The notes: generated by a model from the sequence alone, not told the origin. Positions 10,613-24,065 are shown, counted from the first letter of the stretch. The stretch is 64,000 nucleotides of DNA from Anastatus disparis (GCA_017163975.1 JAFFSR010000249.1:4339001-4403000), one strand, 5' to 3'. Translations and numbers: made by a program.

Positions 10613-12355
10613 TTATTTTGTTTGAAGAAATGATATATTCCTTTTAGGCGTTTTATTGATGCCATCTAAACTTTCAATGGATAATCTATCTTCTTGGAGC
10701 TGCACGATACTGTTGCCATCAATTTCAAAGTAAACTTTATTTTCATTAATGAATTTGCCAGTTATTTTTATCCATTGCCTTTTTTCATACTTGATAGAAG
10801 ATTCATAATTATTTATATATACTGTTAATTTACATTTGCAATCTGTAACAGTTCCAATAAATCTTGATCCTTTTTCTTTACAAAAGCTTGATTTTAATAC
10901 AACGTTTAAACCTAAAATTATAAATAAAATCAATAATTTTATAATAAAAAAAAAATTATAAATAAAAAAAATCATACTTATTATTTATTTTTCTTCCATA
11001 GCAATTTTAATATCATCAAATGTTTTAATATTATCATTATTATTGGTAGATTTTATTGACTTAACTTTTCCCAAAGTATAAACTATAGTATTGCTACGAC
11101 AGTTTAAAATGAAGTCTTTTCCATTTGTCCATTTTGAAGCAGATTGAGGTTCAGCAAATGGGTTATCAATATGAATTATCTATAATATATGTACAAATAA
11201 TTAAAAATTATATAAAATTATATAAAATTATATAGATAAAAAAAATAAAAGAAAATAATACATTATTGATTGCACTATAAGGTTTAATGCGTTGTATATC
11301 TTCATCCCAAACAACAACGGGTAACCTCAATTCATTTTGACTGTCAACTGTAAAGTTGAATAAAATTTGCACATACTAAAAATAAATATCTTTGTTATAT
11401 TTTGTTTCGACTCTAAATTGTGCATTTTTTTGTCCAGGAGATCTTAAATTACTATAAAATTCTAAAAAAATGTGTTATTTTTCTATTATTATGTAAATTT
11501 CAATCATACATAGTTAAGATAAAAAATTACAATTTGTATAATTAGATAGAGAAAAAAGAAATATTTGAGTTTTTAAAGCATTCGCTGACAAGTTCATCAT
11601 ATGTATTTACACACCTGTAGATCATTGTGCTCGATGAAAGCCACCAATAACGTAAACAAATAAACTAGATGTATACCGAATTAAATGCTAATTGATCAGT
11701 TGTTATCGAATGTCTTTTTTATAGGTTACGTATCTCCCTTTTTTAACAGATTTCTTAATAAAATTAACTTTTTAACAGATTATTCCAATAGTTCATATAT
11801 TTGCATAACAGAATTAAATTTACACTGTAATTGTAAACTGTATGTACACCTATATTGTTACTTTAAGAATTGCACTTTTGTAAATATACAACTAAGAATA
11901 GGTAATATGCGCGTATGCATACGTTTATAAATATAATAAGAATTTCTCACTTATACGCGCGTATTTATAAAATAGAAAAAAAATATGAAATTCACTTATG
12001 ATATAAATATGCTACGAAATAGACTGAATTCATCAAACATCGTGGCCATTTTAATTTTTAGAGTACTTTACGTCGGTGGCAACGCGAACATCTTTATCTA
12101 CTGTACACTTTTGTAATAATGCTACTCGCTAAAAATAAAAAAGAGGGAGATTTGGAGCACATTTAACATCTCCGGAAAAAGAATTATAATTATTGTTAAT
12201 AAATAACTTATAATTTTCTTTAATATTACTTTCATTGAAACATCTGATGGTAATATGTTGTCTATAACTTCACTTGATGAAATGTAATTTTCTGCATCAC
12301 TTATATTTATAATTACACTTCAGGGGTCTTCTTCACCAACACTTATATCATTCAT
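10613..12355 (-). pseudogene. OB-fold (RPA-like) gene, multi-exon, decayed
   Basis: Plausible minus-strand exons: a first exon from the ATG at 12355 (with an in-frame TGA near 12320), 11461-11262 (with an in-frame TAG at 11376-11378), 11179-10985 and 10912-10613, with GT..AG boundaries at 11261/11180 and an AG acceptor at 10913. The translated pieces contain a beta-rich segment with LPVVVWDEDIQRI and a last exon GSRFIGTVTDCKCKLTVYI, resembling the OB-fold single-strand-DNA-binding domains of replication protein A. RPA-like genes are known passengers of some Helitrons, and a Helitron lies just to the right. The membrane-like start MIFFIYNFFF (10975-10913) is intron. Confidence 0.5.
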
Positions 12356-12898
12356 AATGAACTCTACAGATTAATTATCTAGTAATTTTACTACAAGAAT
12401 GATAACTGTTTTAAATTGAATTAATTTTAAAAATTTGCGTCAATTCCCAATTACATCAAATAAGAATCAAAAACTGAATGCTTTATTTTCAACGCTGTAT
12501 TGTTTTGTGGACTTATGTTTTCGTTGCTATGGGTACAAGCAATTGCGACTGCGCATAATAGGCCGTAAGGCAAGCTTAAAAATACGTGTCATAGGAAACC
12601 AGTAAACCTTTTGAACACAGCTTGTTTTGAATATAAATAATCAAGTAATGTATGTCTGGCGGCGTGTAAATGGGGCGTTAAGTCGCGGCATTATGTGAAA
12701 GTCGACGAAAATCGAATGTATCGATGTATGATAAGGAACCGGATGAAATTCATTTGGTTATTACTTTCTTGTATGTAGTTATAAAAAAAAATATGCCATA
12801 CACATGAAGTGATTCCGTCGCCTCGCCAGACAACCCCCAACATGACTAAGCAATTTCTTAAGATTATAGGAAACCAGCTGGTTTTTTCAGCATAGCTT

Positions 12899-14028
12899 GT
12901 TTTTTTAATATATTTTACAGAGACGTTTATGCTAGACGCGTAGGGTGCGCCCTAGTATATGCCAGATTGGCCCAAAGTGAGCCATTTGCCAATTTTTGAA
13001 GAACCATAGGAAACTGTCTGGCACTTAAATATGTTATGTATTTTAATCTAAAAATACCATACAATGAGTGCCAGACACGCAGTTTGGGGATTTCATACTG
13101 CCAGACATCGTTCACGGCATGCATACGCTCTACTATACCGACCGGTATAGCAGAGCGTAGGCCGCATTTCTAGAATCGAAAAATTAACTTTGTAAAAAAA
13201 CTAATCATCAGAATGAATTTTCCTTTTACAGTTCACTCTATTGTGAGATAGTAAAGGGCGGAAAATAGTAAAACCTCAGAAACATAGTGAATTTTTCGAA
13301 AGTAGAGATAATGGTATAGCAGAGCGTAGGCCGAATTTCTAGAATCGAAGAATTAACTTTGTAAAAAAACTAATCATTAGAATAAATTTTTCTTTTGTAG
13401 GTCACTCTATTTTGAGAAAATAAAGGGCGGAAAATAGAAAACAGAAAGTTTAATGTTGTCAGGTTGGCAATATCTGATTCCTGAGATTTTTCTATTTTCC
13501 GCCCTTTATTATCTCAAAATAGAGTTACCTACAAAAGGAAAATTCATTCTAATGATCAGTTTTTTTACAAAGTTAATTCTTCGATTCTAGAAATTCGGCC
13601 TACGCTCTGCTATACCATTATCTCTACTTTCGAAAAATTCACTATGTTTCTGAGGTTTTACTATTTTCCGCCCTTTACTATCTCACAATAGAGTGAACTG
13701 TAAAAGGAAAATTCATTCTGATGATTAGTTTTTTTACAAAGTTAATTTTTCGATTCTAGAAATGCGGCCTACGCTCTGCTATACCGGTCGGTATAGTAGA
13801 GCGTATGCATGCCGTGAACGATGTCTGGCAGTATGAAATCCCCAAACTGCGTGTCTGGCACTCATTGTATGGTATTTTTAGATTAAAATACATAACATAT
13901 TTAAGTGCCAGACAGTTTCCTATGGTTCTTCAAAAATTGGCAAATGGCTCACTTTGGGCCAATCTGGCATATACTAGGGCGCACCCTATGCGTCTAGCAT
14001 AAACGTCTCTGTAAAATATATTAAAAAA
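12899..14028. repeat. Near-perfect 1.13-kb palindrome (foldback element)
   Basis: Arms 12899-13441 and 13487-14028 are inverted copies around a 45-nt loop. Each arm holds an inner direct duplication starting GGTATAGCAGAGCGTAGGCC. A further partial unit follows at about 14037-14168. A 65-codon ORF occurs once per arm, mirrored with one residue difference; I regard it as structural. The arms are so alike that the element is young, or the assembly joined a hairpin. Confidence 0.85.
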
Positions 14029-14329
14029 TATATTAAAAAATTATCTCTATTTTCGAAAAATTCACTATGTTTCTGAGGTTTTTCTATTTTCCGCCCTTTA
14101 CTATCTCACAATAGAGTGAACTGTAGAAGGAAAATTCATTCTGATGATTAGTTTTTTTACAAAGTTAATTCTTCTAATTGAATTTAATGATATATTGAAT
14201 TCTACTGGAAAAATACGTAAGTGTAATCAAATATTGTAAATGATTATTATGTCATTACTTATAATTTTGAATATATTAAGCAAATATGATTTTAATATGT
14301 TACTATTATTCTTATTCTTGGTGTTTCAG

Positions 14330-14610
14330 GTGTTGTTAAGAATGCTTTTCGTTTATTGAAAGCAAAGTATTTGAATATAGACATTGGCAGTATTTGTGAT
14401 GGTGAGCGAAAACTTGAAATTCGTATTCAGTATGATAGTACGGAAGCAGAAAGGATTCATAAAGGAATGACTATATCACTTATTGGAAAAATAGTACAAC
14501 GTGTCAATAGTTCACCATATTTAGTAGTATCAAATTTTGATGATGTCAAAATAATTTCAGAAGAGAAGAAATCATTTGAATTTATACTGAATAGTTTTTT
14601 AAATGTCTAA
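14330..14610 (+). pseudogene. Last exon of an OB-fold (RPA-like) gene
   Basis: A good acceptor (GTGTTTCAG, ending 14329) opens a frame to TAA at 14608-14610. Beta-strand-rich sequence with KLEIRIQYDS and MTISLIGKIVQR suggests an OB fold. Its motif NFDDVKIISEEK resembles FDDIKIAMEEK in the minus-strand fragment at 10985-11179, so the two belong to related proteins. Upstream exons are not found; the palindrome at 12.9-14.0 kb lies where they would be. It faces the Helitron helicase convergently. Possible Helitron SSB passenger. Confidence 0.5.
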
Positions 14611-15709
14611 ATTATTTATTTCTTTTAGAATTATTTCATCGTAATTTCATTATAATTGAAATGTATTTTTTCATTGTTATATTTTAAAATAACATTATGT
14701 TTTAAAGTTTACAAAGTTATTAGAATTAAATAATCTGATTAATATAAATTAAAAATCAAAAGTTAAATGTATATAAAATGTGTATGAAGAAACACAAATT
14801 CTTTTAAATTATTATTAGTTTATAAAAGTTTTGAAAAGTATTTATTGTTTGAAAAAAGTATATATTTATGATTTTAAATATCAATTATTAATAGCATAAT
14901 AATAGACCGATTTATATGATAATAAATGACATTTCTACTATAAAAAGATTTAATAACAATTATATTTACATATACTTTGTACAATTAACTTTTTATATTA
15001 AAAAGTTACCAAAGTAATCAGACATTCTTATTGACAATAAATGTATTCCTTTTAAATTAGATGTAAAATTTCAATCCACTTTTTATGCTATATAATAACT
15101 TTTTACATTATAAAGTCATCAAAATGATGGTTAATTAAATAAGCCAAATAATAATATTACATTTATTGTCAATAAGAATATTTTTAAATTTCAATTGCAT
15201 AATTAAATGCAATTGAAATTTAAAATAGATTAAATGTAAAATTTCAATATACTTAAAAATTTATGAAAGTTCTGAAAAACATTTATTGTTTTAATATAAC
15301 GACTTCGAATACAAATTATTAAGAAAAAGTATTTATTAATGTTTCTTAAAATGTATCATTAAAAACATGATTTTATTTTAATTTTGTTCATATAATAATA
15401 AATAATTATTATAAAAATTTATATTGGTGTTTTTATTGTATGAGCAACGTATAAATTTTTTTATTATGAAATTAAAATGATTAAACAATAAAGCCAACAA
15501 AATAAATATATCATATTATTGCCAACATGTATTGTATTATATTTTTTAGTATTTGATTATTTTGATTATAATATGATCTGCAGGGCATATATTCAAGTTA
15601 CACGCAGATATAAAAACTTGATTTAAAAAAATTTGTAATTTAATGAGTTGTTATTGTTTAAATTTAAATAAAATTTTACATTTTATAATATAACTTGAAT
15701 AATGGCAAA
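14611..15709. other. AT-rich non-coding sequence beside the Helitron
   Basis: No supported gene. A short inverted element is visible near 15175-15235 (AATTGAAATTTAAA and inverse). I did not find a Helitron 3' hairpin with CTRR here. Confidence 0.4.
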
Positions 15710-16894
15710 TTATATGTATAATTCTTTATGAACATAATTTTGAATGTGGTTTATTTGTAATCTTTCACCAAAATAAATTTTAAATGAATCCCATGAACGA
15801 ACTTGTGATAGTGCTACATGAAGTTGTCCATGATTAAAAACATCTTTTCGAAGATCAAGACTAATTTTTTCAAATGTTTGCCCTTGTGCTTTCTTAATAG
15901 TCATGACAAAAGCTAATTTTATTGGAAATTGTCTACATTTGAAAGTGGACGGATAATCATTTTCAGAATATAATGTAATTTTATTGAGAAATACTATTTC
16001 ACCAGCTTTATCACCAGTTAAAATTTCACAACGTATTATATTATTTGTCATTTCTAAAACTAATAATCTAGTACCATTGCATAAGTCTTCATTTATACTC
16101 AAATTCCTTATTAACATTACAATACAATTTTGTCTTAAACGTAATTCGTGCGGAGGTAACGATAAGGGATATAATATATTTAAATATTCTGGTAATATAG
16201 ATTCATTGAGAACACCGTTATCACAGTTTTCGGTACCATCAACACTTGTATAAATCTTCTCAGTATTTAAATCCAGCAAATCAAGTACTTGATTATTTAT
16301 TTCATTAACATCATCATTTCGAGAAAATAAGATTGCAAAATTAATGGTTTCTCTGTATCTTTTATTTTTTAAAATAGCACCATAGGTGTCTTGAACTATA
16401 TCTGTTCCATCTAACGCAAGATATTTACTAGGGAAATTAGAAATATTTATATTATTATCTGAATCATTCAATGTCCCATCGCCTAAATATAATAAAAATT
16501 TAGAAAATTGAATTTCTGTTAATAATGTTCTCATATTTTGTTTCAAATCAAATTTGGTAAAAATTGTGCATAGTTCACTACTTTTAATAGATAAATTAAC
16601 AATTTTAGAACGCGTAGCATAACCTTGAACAGGTAAAAGTTGTCTAAAATCACCTCCTAAAACAACAAACTTACCACCAAAAGACAATTCATTCTGCATA
16701 AAATCTCCTAAAGTCCTATCAACTATTTCTAAAGCATACCGTGGAGTCATTGGTGCTTCATCCCATATGAAAAGATCAATATTTTAAAAATATTCTGCCT
16801 CTTTTGATTGATATTTTATATTGGATGTTGAATCAGAAAATAGAGGAACAGCTAAACCAAAAGTTTTATGAACTGTTCTTCCGAAAGGAAGTAA

Positions 16895-19346
16895 TCCACA
16901 CAGCATAAAAGAATTTTGAAATAATTTCATGAAAAATTTCAAGAAATAATACGTTGAAATAATTTAAAAAGAACTTAAAAAGATAACCGTATTCTTTTAA
17001 AAAGAATTCATAAAATAATACACAGAAAGATTACAAAGTCATTACAAAAATAATACCAAAAAGAAATTGAAAGTTAAGATATGAAATATTACTTGAATCC
17101 TTACTGAAAAGACTTTGAAAGGACTTTTTGAAATGAAACAAGAATCAACTCAGAAATCTTCCGACGATTCCAAACATAAAATAATTTAGAAACATTTTCG
17201 GGATGATCTAAAGTATTCTTTCATCAAATCATTTCAAGATTCTTTCAAAAAGCTTTCATGTAATTACTCATGCAATGTTTTAGTAAAGTCGCACAAAATC
17301 TTACATGAAACAGTTTTGAAATCTTTTTGAAATATTTCATGAAATAAATTATGATAATAATAAAAGTTATTACATGAACCCTTACTGAAAGGACTTTGAA
17401 AAGACTTCTTGAAAGGGAACAAAAAACAACACAGTAATCTTTCGACCATTCCAATCATAAAATAATTTAGAAACATTTTCGGGATGATCTAAAGTATTCT
17501 TTTACCAATTCATTTCAAGATTCTTTCAAAAAACTTTCATGTAATAACTCATGCAATGTTTTAGTAAAGTCGCACGAAATCTTACATGAAGAAGTTTTGA
17601 AATCTTTTAGAAATATTTCATGAAATAATTTAGGATGATAATAAAAGTTATTACATGAATCCTTACTGAAAGGACTTTGAAAAGACTTCTTGAAAGGGAA
17701 CAAGAAACAACACAGAAATCTTCCGACAATTCCAATCATAGAATTATTTAAAAAGATTTTGTGGATTATCTAAAGTATTATTTTACAAAGTCATTTCAAG
17801 GTTCTTTGAAAAAGCTTTTATGCAATATTTCATAAAAAATTTTGCTAGACTCTCACGAAATATTCCCTCATAGCATGAATTAATCTTGAAATAATTTCAT
17901 GAAATAATACGTTAAAATCATTTAGAAAGAACCTTAAAAGATAACGAAATTATTTTAGAAAGAATTTATAAAATAATACATAAAAACATCATAGAGTGAT
18001 TACAAAATTATTTCTTTCAAAAAAAATAAATGTCATGATATGAAATATTACATGGAACCTTGCTGAAAAGACTTTGAAAGGACTTTTTGTAAGGAAACAA
18101 GAAACATTACATAAATCTTCTTACGACTTCAATCATAGAATTATTTATATATATATTTTCGAGATAATTATTTTACAAAATCATTTCAAGGTTCTTTCGG
18201 AAAGCTTTTATGCAATATTTCATAAAAAGTTTGGTAATAAAAATAAAATTATAATATTAAAACTAAAAATTCAAATCTTGAACTCGGAGACAGAACGGTT
18301 TACTCATTTAATCCCACAGCATGAATGAATCTTGAAATAATATTAAGAAATATTTGATAAAATAATGCATTGAAATAATTTTAAAAAAAACTTTAATATA
18401 AACCAAACTTATTTCCAAAACAGTTTATAAAATAATATATAAAAAAGTTAATAATGGCTCCACAAAGATTATGAAAAAAAAAGTCAGAACATGAAATATT
18501 ACATGGATCCATGCTGAAAAGACTTTGGAAGGACTTTTGAAAGAAAACGTGAATTATAACAGAATCATTTCAAAATATTTTCAGGATTAGTTTATAATTT
18601 ATCCGCTCGATGGCGGTTGTTGAATTTTATGTTCTTTCCTTTTCTCTTAGCGCTTACACTCTTACTCTTGCAAGTAGTAAGAGTGCTTCCCGTTTCATAT
18701 ATAAGAAAAATAAGAATCTAAAATAGCAACTAAATCGTTATGCGTGCGAATGTCTCTGTTATAATAACTGCGTTTTTAATAACTGTGTAACCATTATTTG
18801 AAATCCTATAAATAATTATATCATTATATCCATTATATATATATATATATACACGATTTAATTCTAAATTGTTTTTTAAATAATACATGAAAGAATAAAG
18901 TATCTACAGAATCCTTTCAACAGAAGATGTATGAAAAGATTTATGAATTATTACCAAAAAAATTCATGAATCCTTTAAAAATTCTTCCATTTAAAAGATT
19001 CTGTAATAATTCTATGTCCGGGGTATATTCCTTTTAGAAATGATACAATGAAATATTTTAGTAATAATTCATATCATTCTTACAGAATCCTTTCAACGAA
19101 GATGTATGAAGAGATTTATGAGTTATTACCAAAAGAATTCATGAATCCTTACAGAATTCTTCCATTGAAAGGATTTTGTAATATTGTGTGAATTCTTTAT
19201 AAAAGATTTTATTGTATTATTTTTAAAAGAATAATACCCGGGACATAGAATTATTTCAGAATTCTTACAACGAAATATTTTTGAAAGATTACTATTCTTA
19301 CATGTATCCTTTCAGAATCCTTTCAGAATTAATTCATGCTGTATGG
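16895..19346. mobile_element. Non-autonomous TIR element inserted in the Helitron helicase
   Basis: Flanked by GTAA at 16891-16894 and 19347-19350. The ends carry an inverted CCACACAGCAT / ATGCTGTATGG pair. The insertion splits the helicase exactly between conserved motifs. No transposase; the interior is mostly tandem repeats. The 4-bp duplication is short, so the family is unassigned. Confidence 0.7.
17085..18545. repeat. ~280-bp tandem repeats inside the helicase insertion
   Basis: A unit recognisable by CTTTGAAAGGACTTTTTG recurs near 17106, 17391, 17664, 18060 and 18510. A second ~175-bp duplication lies at about 18900-19070 and 19075-19200. Short ORFs such as the 70-74-codon minus-strand ones are repeat products. 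Confidence 0.75.
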
Positions 19347-20097
19347 GTAAAGTAGCAGCTATTCCTGTAAAAGCCATAGCGCATACTTTTCGGTTATTGC
19401 CCATCATAATATTAAAAATAGTATTATAAATAAATGTTTTACCAGTTCCTCCAGGATCATTAATAAAAAACAATTATTTGAAGATTTACAAATATTATCA
19501 GTATATAAAAGTTTATTTGTAATACTATCGACGACAATTTTTTGTTCATAATTTAATTTTTCATACAATATCTTACCTTTTTCTGAACATTGTTGTAATT
19601 TATTTTCATTATCAATATTTTCTAGATCCGTTGTCAATATATAATCGATTCCTTGTAAATCAAAATAATCTTCAGGGTTATAATTTTCAGAAAGTAACAT
19701 TTTGCATATTGATGAAAAAACTTTTTTGATTGCTAAATCTTCATTTAATGAGCGTTTATAATCATGAGATAGATAAAGTTTAAATTCATTCCATAAATCA
19801 GTAGGATGTAAAGGATTGCAATGAATTAAAATTCTTACAAAAAGTCTTCTTAATTGCCGTGGCATCATCCAAAATGCAGCTTCTGTGATTGCTTTTTTCC
19901 ATTCATCATCGTCTTCTATGAAATGTCGAGCTACGCAAGCTTGTACGAATGTATCATAACGTATATTGTCTACAGTTTTCAGATCATCAAAACTTGTTGC
20001 ACCTTTTATATTTAATAATAATAAGCGTAAATGAAAAAGTTCTACTGAGCTTGGACTCACCGAATACATACGACCAATACAATTAAATTGTGCTTTT

Positions 20098-22938
20098 CTA
20101 CTTTGCCATAATCGAATTTTTTACCATTTTCTTTTTTATTGTGAATGTATAATGTTTAGTTATTTCTGTATACTTATATCGTTTAGCATTTTCATCACGT
20201 GCATTTAACGCAAAATAATCTAGAAGCATAGTGGTTTGATTTATTACATTTTCCACACTCTCTTCTGGATCATTATGGATTATAACAGTTTGTTGATTAG
20301 AAAGATGCACAGGTAATCTTATAACTGTATGACTTTTTTATATAAAGGAAAACTAAATATTCTCCAGCATGCTTCAATAGTACTAACATACCGTGACTCT
20401 ATATACATTTTTATTTCATCGTAATTCACTATTGTCGTATAATCATTAAGATTTTCTTAAATAGTTACAGCAGCCGCGTCATGACCTTTTAAAACATATT
20501 TAAATAAATACTTTACAGCTACAATTTTATGAACGATTTCACAGTTAATATGTCCATCAAACATTAATAGTAAAATTGGATTATAAGGTACTACATATCG
20601 ATTATTTACTACATACTTTCCAGGATGTTCATAAGTTTTTCCATTATCTTTACGACAATATAATGGATAATTATCAGCATTAAAATCAGTTTCTTGTTGA
20701 TAAGATTTTGGAAAATTTTTGGAGCACTTCCCATCTTTAAAATCTCCAATCTCCACAAGGTCCATGTATCATGTGTCTCATTACTAATTCATGTAGAACG
20801 GAATTTTTATTAGAATCAGGGATTTCTGCCAAAATAAAACGATTTACTTTGCTCAACAGTTTGAATCTTATAATTTGCTTTTAAAGTTATTAATAAATGC
20901 ATATGTGGTAAGCCACGCTTTTGAAACTCAATAGTATATACAAAAGCTGCTACTCCACCGAAATATTGTTTTTTTATTACAAAATCAAGTAAAGCATCTT
21001 TTTTATATCAAAAACACATGCACAAATATCGGGACGATCACTTGCTTGTTGACCTGGTAAAATATTTTCTTTGATTTCAGGCCAGTTAGGGTTACATGTC
21101 ATTGTGATAAATAAATCTGGTTTTCCGTGAATTCTTGTAATTGACATAACATCTTGATACTTTTGAATCATATTTCTTGGTGAACCAATGAAAGTTGAAG
21201 GAAGAATCACAATTTTCCCAATTTGATCATATTTATTATTCATTGGCATTAAATTAACATAATCTATGAGTTCTTGATAAGATTTAGCACGTAATTCTTT
21301 TTGATGCGTATTGCACCAATTTATTTTATCTTTTTCAATTTTTACATAACTATCTACAAAATATTGTTGAAATAAACGACGTCTCATAATAAAAGGATTA
21401 AAATTATTTTCATTAATAGTCATTTGACGTAGAACATAATTTAATCGAGTTAATGAACGATTATTAGTTTTTTTCATATCTTTGTGCCATTCAAAAGATC
21501 CATCTGGATAATATAATGGACATATCCATGGCTCAACAATAGGATCCGTTGAATTAATTCGCCTTAAATCGTTTGTATTTTTGTCTCGAATAATTACATG
21601 AGAATCAGGAATTTCCCCGTCAGCATTTGTAGTAAAAATAGCGGCAACCTCCTTTATTTTTTGAACATTGAATCGCCTTTGATCTAATTCTTCTTTATGA
21701 GTAAAAGCTAAATATGGTTCATTAAGCACATCATTGTTTTCAAGATTATGTAATGCTTGCATTTATAATTCTTCACCCATCATTATATATGATTTAGCAA
21801 ATACATTATGATCTCGCATTGATTCATCTAATGTTTTCATTAATTCAAAATCTAAATTTTCTCCTTTTAAACGAAATTGAGTTGCCATACGAAGGATCTT
21901 CATTAGTTTGTGGTCTTAAAGTAGTATTTGTTTAATAATATATTGTCCTTGAATTTTAAAACAATATGGACCTGGTCGATGATTCTTAAAATTTACAACA
22001 TTTGCATTGAATGATGTATAAGACAATAAGTTATTATAATGACGAATATTTTTTTAAAAATCTTTCGATTTTTCATGTATACCTTTAAATAAATTAGTTA
22101 ACTCGTTAGGAAAATACGTTAATCGTTCAAGTCTTACTTTTCCATGGTTACAACGGTCATCAAAAGAATTTCTAGATAGTACTTTTTCTTGACGAAAATG
22201 TAATGCACCACAATATATACATGCAATATTCATTTTTCCTAGATAATGTTTAATTACAACATTATTGATTTCTCTTTTACTTGATGATTGTATATTAAAA
22301 TTCAACGTTTTATCTAAATTTGTTGTTTGTTTTTTTATTTTAATTTATTTATTATCAGTTGCCATGCTCAATTCACCTGTACAATTTTCAACAATTGATG
22401 ATTTGAATTCCATAGTTTCATTCAAATTAATCATTCGGTTCTTTTTAGTATTTTCTTTTAAAATTCTTTCATTTTGATTTTCGTTAAAATTTTCATTTTC
22501 CCTTTCAAAATTGTTAGATAAATTAAAATTACATATAGTATTAAATTTTAATGTACTCATTACTGTTGACACAGGATTATTTAAAACAGTACTATGATTC
22601 AAGCAATTTACATTAGCTAATTTAGTATTATCAGTAGAACTACTTAATGTCGTTGTAAATGTTTGGGCTAAATCAATAATTTTCGCATTTTTCTTTATTT
22701 TATTAAAAATTTCATTCCCTTGTTCAAAATTGTTTGATGAATTAAATTTACATGTGGTATTAAATTTTAAAGGATTCATTTCTGTCGACACAGGATTGTT
22801 TAAAATAGTGTCATGATTCAAAGAATTAACATTAATTAATTTATTATTATCAGTAGAGCTACTTAATGACATTGTAAATGTTTGACCTAAATCAATAATT
22901 TTTGCATTCTTTTTTACATTTTTAAATTTCAATTTCAA
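20098..22938 (-). pseudogene. Helitron Rep domain (N-terminal half of RepHel)
   Basis: HUH-type rolling-circle endonuclease region. In order: an N-terminal stretch with two ~80-residue tandem copies (22938-22345); a zinc motif CIYCGALHF (22305-22054); the conserved Helitron block with GKPDLFITMTCNPNWPEI (21762-20977); the catalytic motif GLPHMHLLI in another frame at about 20890-20915; and the two-Tyr motif KYLFKYVLKGHD at about 20490-20520. It is broken by TAA between 22345 and 22305, by a stop and shift near 22050, by TAA before 21762, and by further shifts near 20980, 20460 and 20100. It continues into the helicase at 20069. Inactive. Confidence 0.85.
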
Positions 22939-23177
22939 ATCATTTTGCGATGATTATAATTAGAGTCTAGATTTGACTAGCTTCTAGACAAAAAAAAATT
23001 TCTTTCTTAACTAACATTACCACTATTATATTAACGTAAAACATAAAGTCTTTTTTTACTGCACATATCGTTTGCGAATTTTTAATATAATATATATGTA
23101 TATTGATACATAATAAGACTTTTGAGGATTTTGTGACGTTGCTGTTAAATGGGAAACAATGTTAAATGAATTTGTTT

Positions 23178-23321
23178 GCGATGAAAAGTCCATGCAATGA
23201 AAAGTCCTTGCAATGAAAAGTCCGTGCGATGAAATGTCCGTACGATGAATGGTCCATGCGATGAAAAGTCCGCCATGAAACAACCGATGATGAAATGTTC
23301 TGCGACGAAACGTCCATGACC
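23178..23321. repeat. 17-bp minisatellite (GCGATGAAAAGTCCATG)
   Basis: About eight degenerate tandem units. The 75-codon minus-strand ORF here is a product of the repeat. Confidence 0.8.
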
Positions 23322-23807
23322 CCTTTAGTAATGAAATCTCAGTAATTTTAGCTTATTAAATACCACGTGTAAAGTGTTTTGAGCTTAGATGCACGGTTTA
23401 TATAATTAAATAAAGAAGCCAGAACGGCATAACATTTCCTCGCACTTATGTGTGGATGGTAAAGCGTTGGCCGGGTTCACACACGTCTTTGCATGTGTTT
23501 AAGTTAATTATATTGAATAGATTGTCGCGTTTGTCAAAGACAACATGAAATGGTATTGAGAGGCAATAAGTTATACCTATTGCTATCCTCTTTCCTTATC
23601 CTAAATCCTGTTGAATATAACGACATAATTAAAAGGTTTAAAAACAAGTAATGGACCCGAAGCTACAAGGCATGGCGTCTCCATAGTGAACGTTCTGGCT
23701 TTCTTCAACCTAATTAAAACATTTAACCTGAAAAATATAGATTTAACGAGTTTGTACGTGTGCATGGTAATTAACTTTTTTTCATATGATAATATGAGAT
23801 AGATTCT

Positions 23808-24063
23808 AGCCCGGAACCGTTTAACATTACACATCTGATACACCATACTGAAATCTTTGACTGCCGATCGATGGTCAGTCACATTTTTGTGACCAACAAT
23901 CAACCGATACCCAATGAGATCGGATTTTGTAAGAGCCGCGCGACATTGTTAGCACATACACTAATTTTTCTTTAGAAAAAAAAGTCAGAGGTACCTGGCC
24001 AGGATTCGAACCCATGCCCACCGCGTTTAAGGCAAGAGCTCTATCCAATACGCCACCGCGCTC

Positions 24064-24064
<1 letters not shown>
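23808..24064 (-). mobile_element. tRNA-derived SINE, family B (copy 1)
   Basis: On the minus strand the head reads GAGAGCGCGGTGGCG and contains the B box GGGTTCGAATCC, followed by a body shared over ~250 bp with the copy at 32041-32418. The head abuts an (AT)n run. Confidence 0.75.

Positions 24065-24065
<1 letters not shown>

Larger units (their letters stand above)
15710..20069 (-). pseudogene. Helitron PIF1-type helicase (C-terminal half of RepHel)
   Basis: SF1B helicase of the rolling-circle RepHel protein. Walker A GGTGKT is encoded at about 19435-19452 and followed by AFTGIAATL. The gene is then cut by the 2.45-kb element 16895-19346 and resumes with GRTVHKTFG. An in-frame TAA follows shortly before WDEAPMTP (motif II), then GGDFRQLLPVQ (motif III), NMR, TIKKAQGQTFE (motif V) and HVALSQVRS (motif VI, with Gln in place of the usual Arg). 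The last uninterrupted stretch is 15710-16750. Upstream, 19404-20069 ends in a frameshift just before Walker A. Clearly a relic. Confidence 0.85.

Noticed and set aside
10913..10975. N-terminal membrane segment of the OB-fold ORF
   Set aside because: A splice acceptor at 10913 shows these codons are intronic.
12927..14002. Two identical-looking 65-codon ORFs as a duplicated gene
   Set aside because: They are mirror images within the palindrome arms and have no coding signature or start context.
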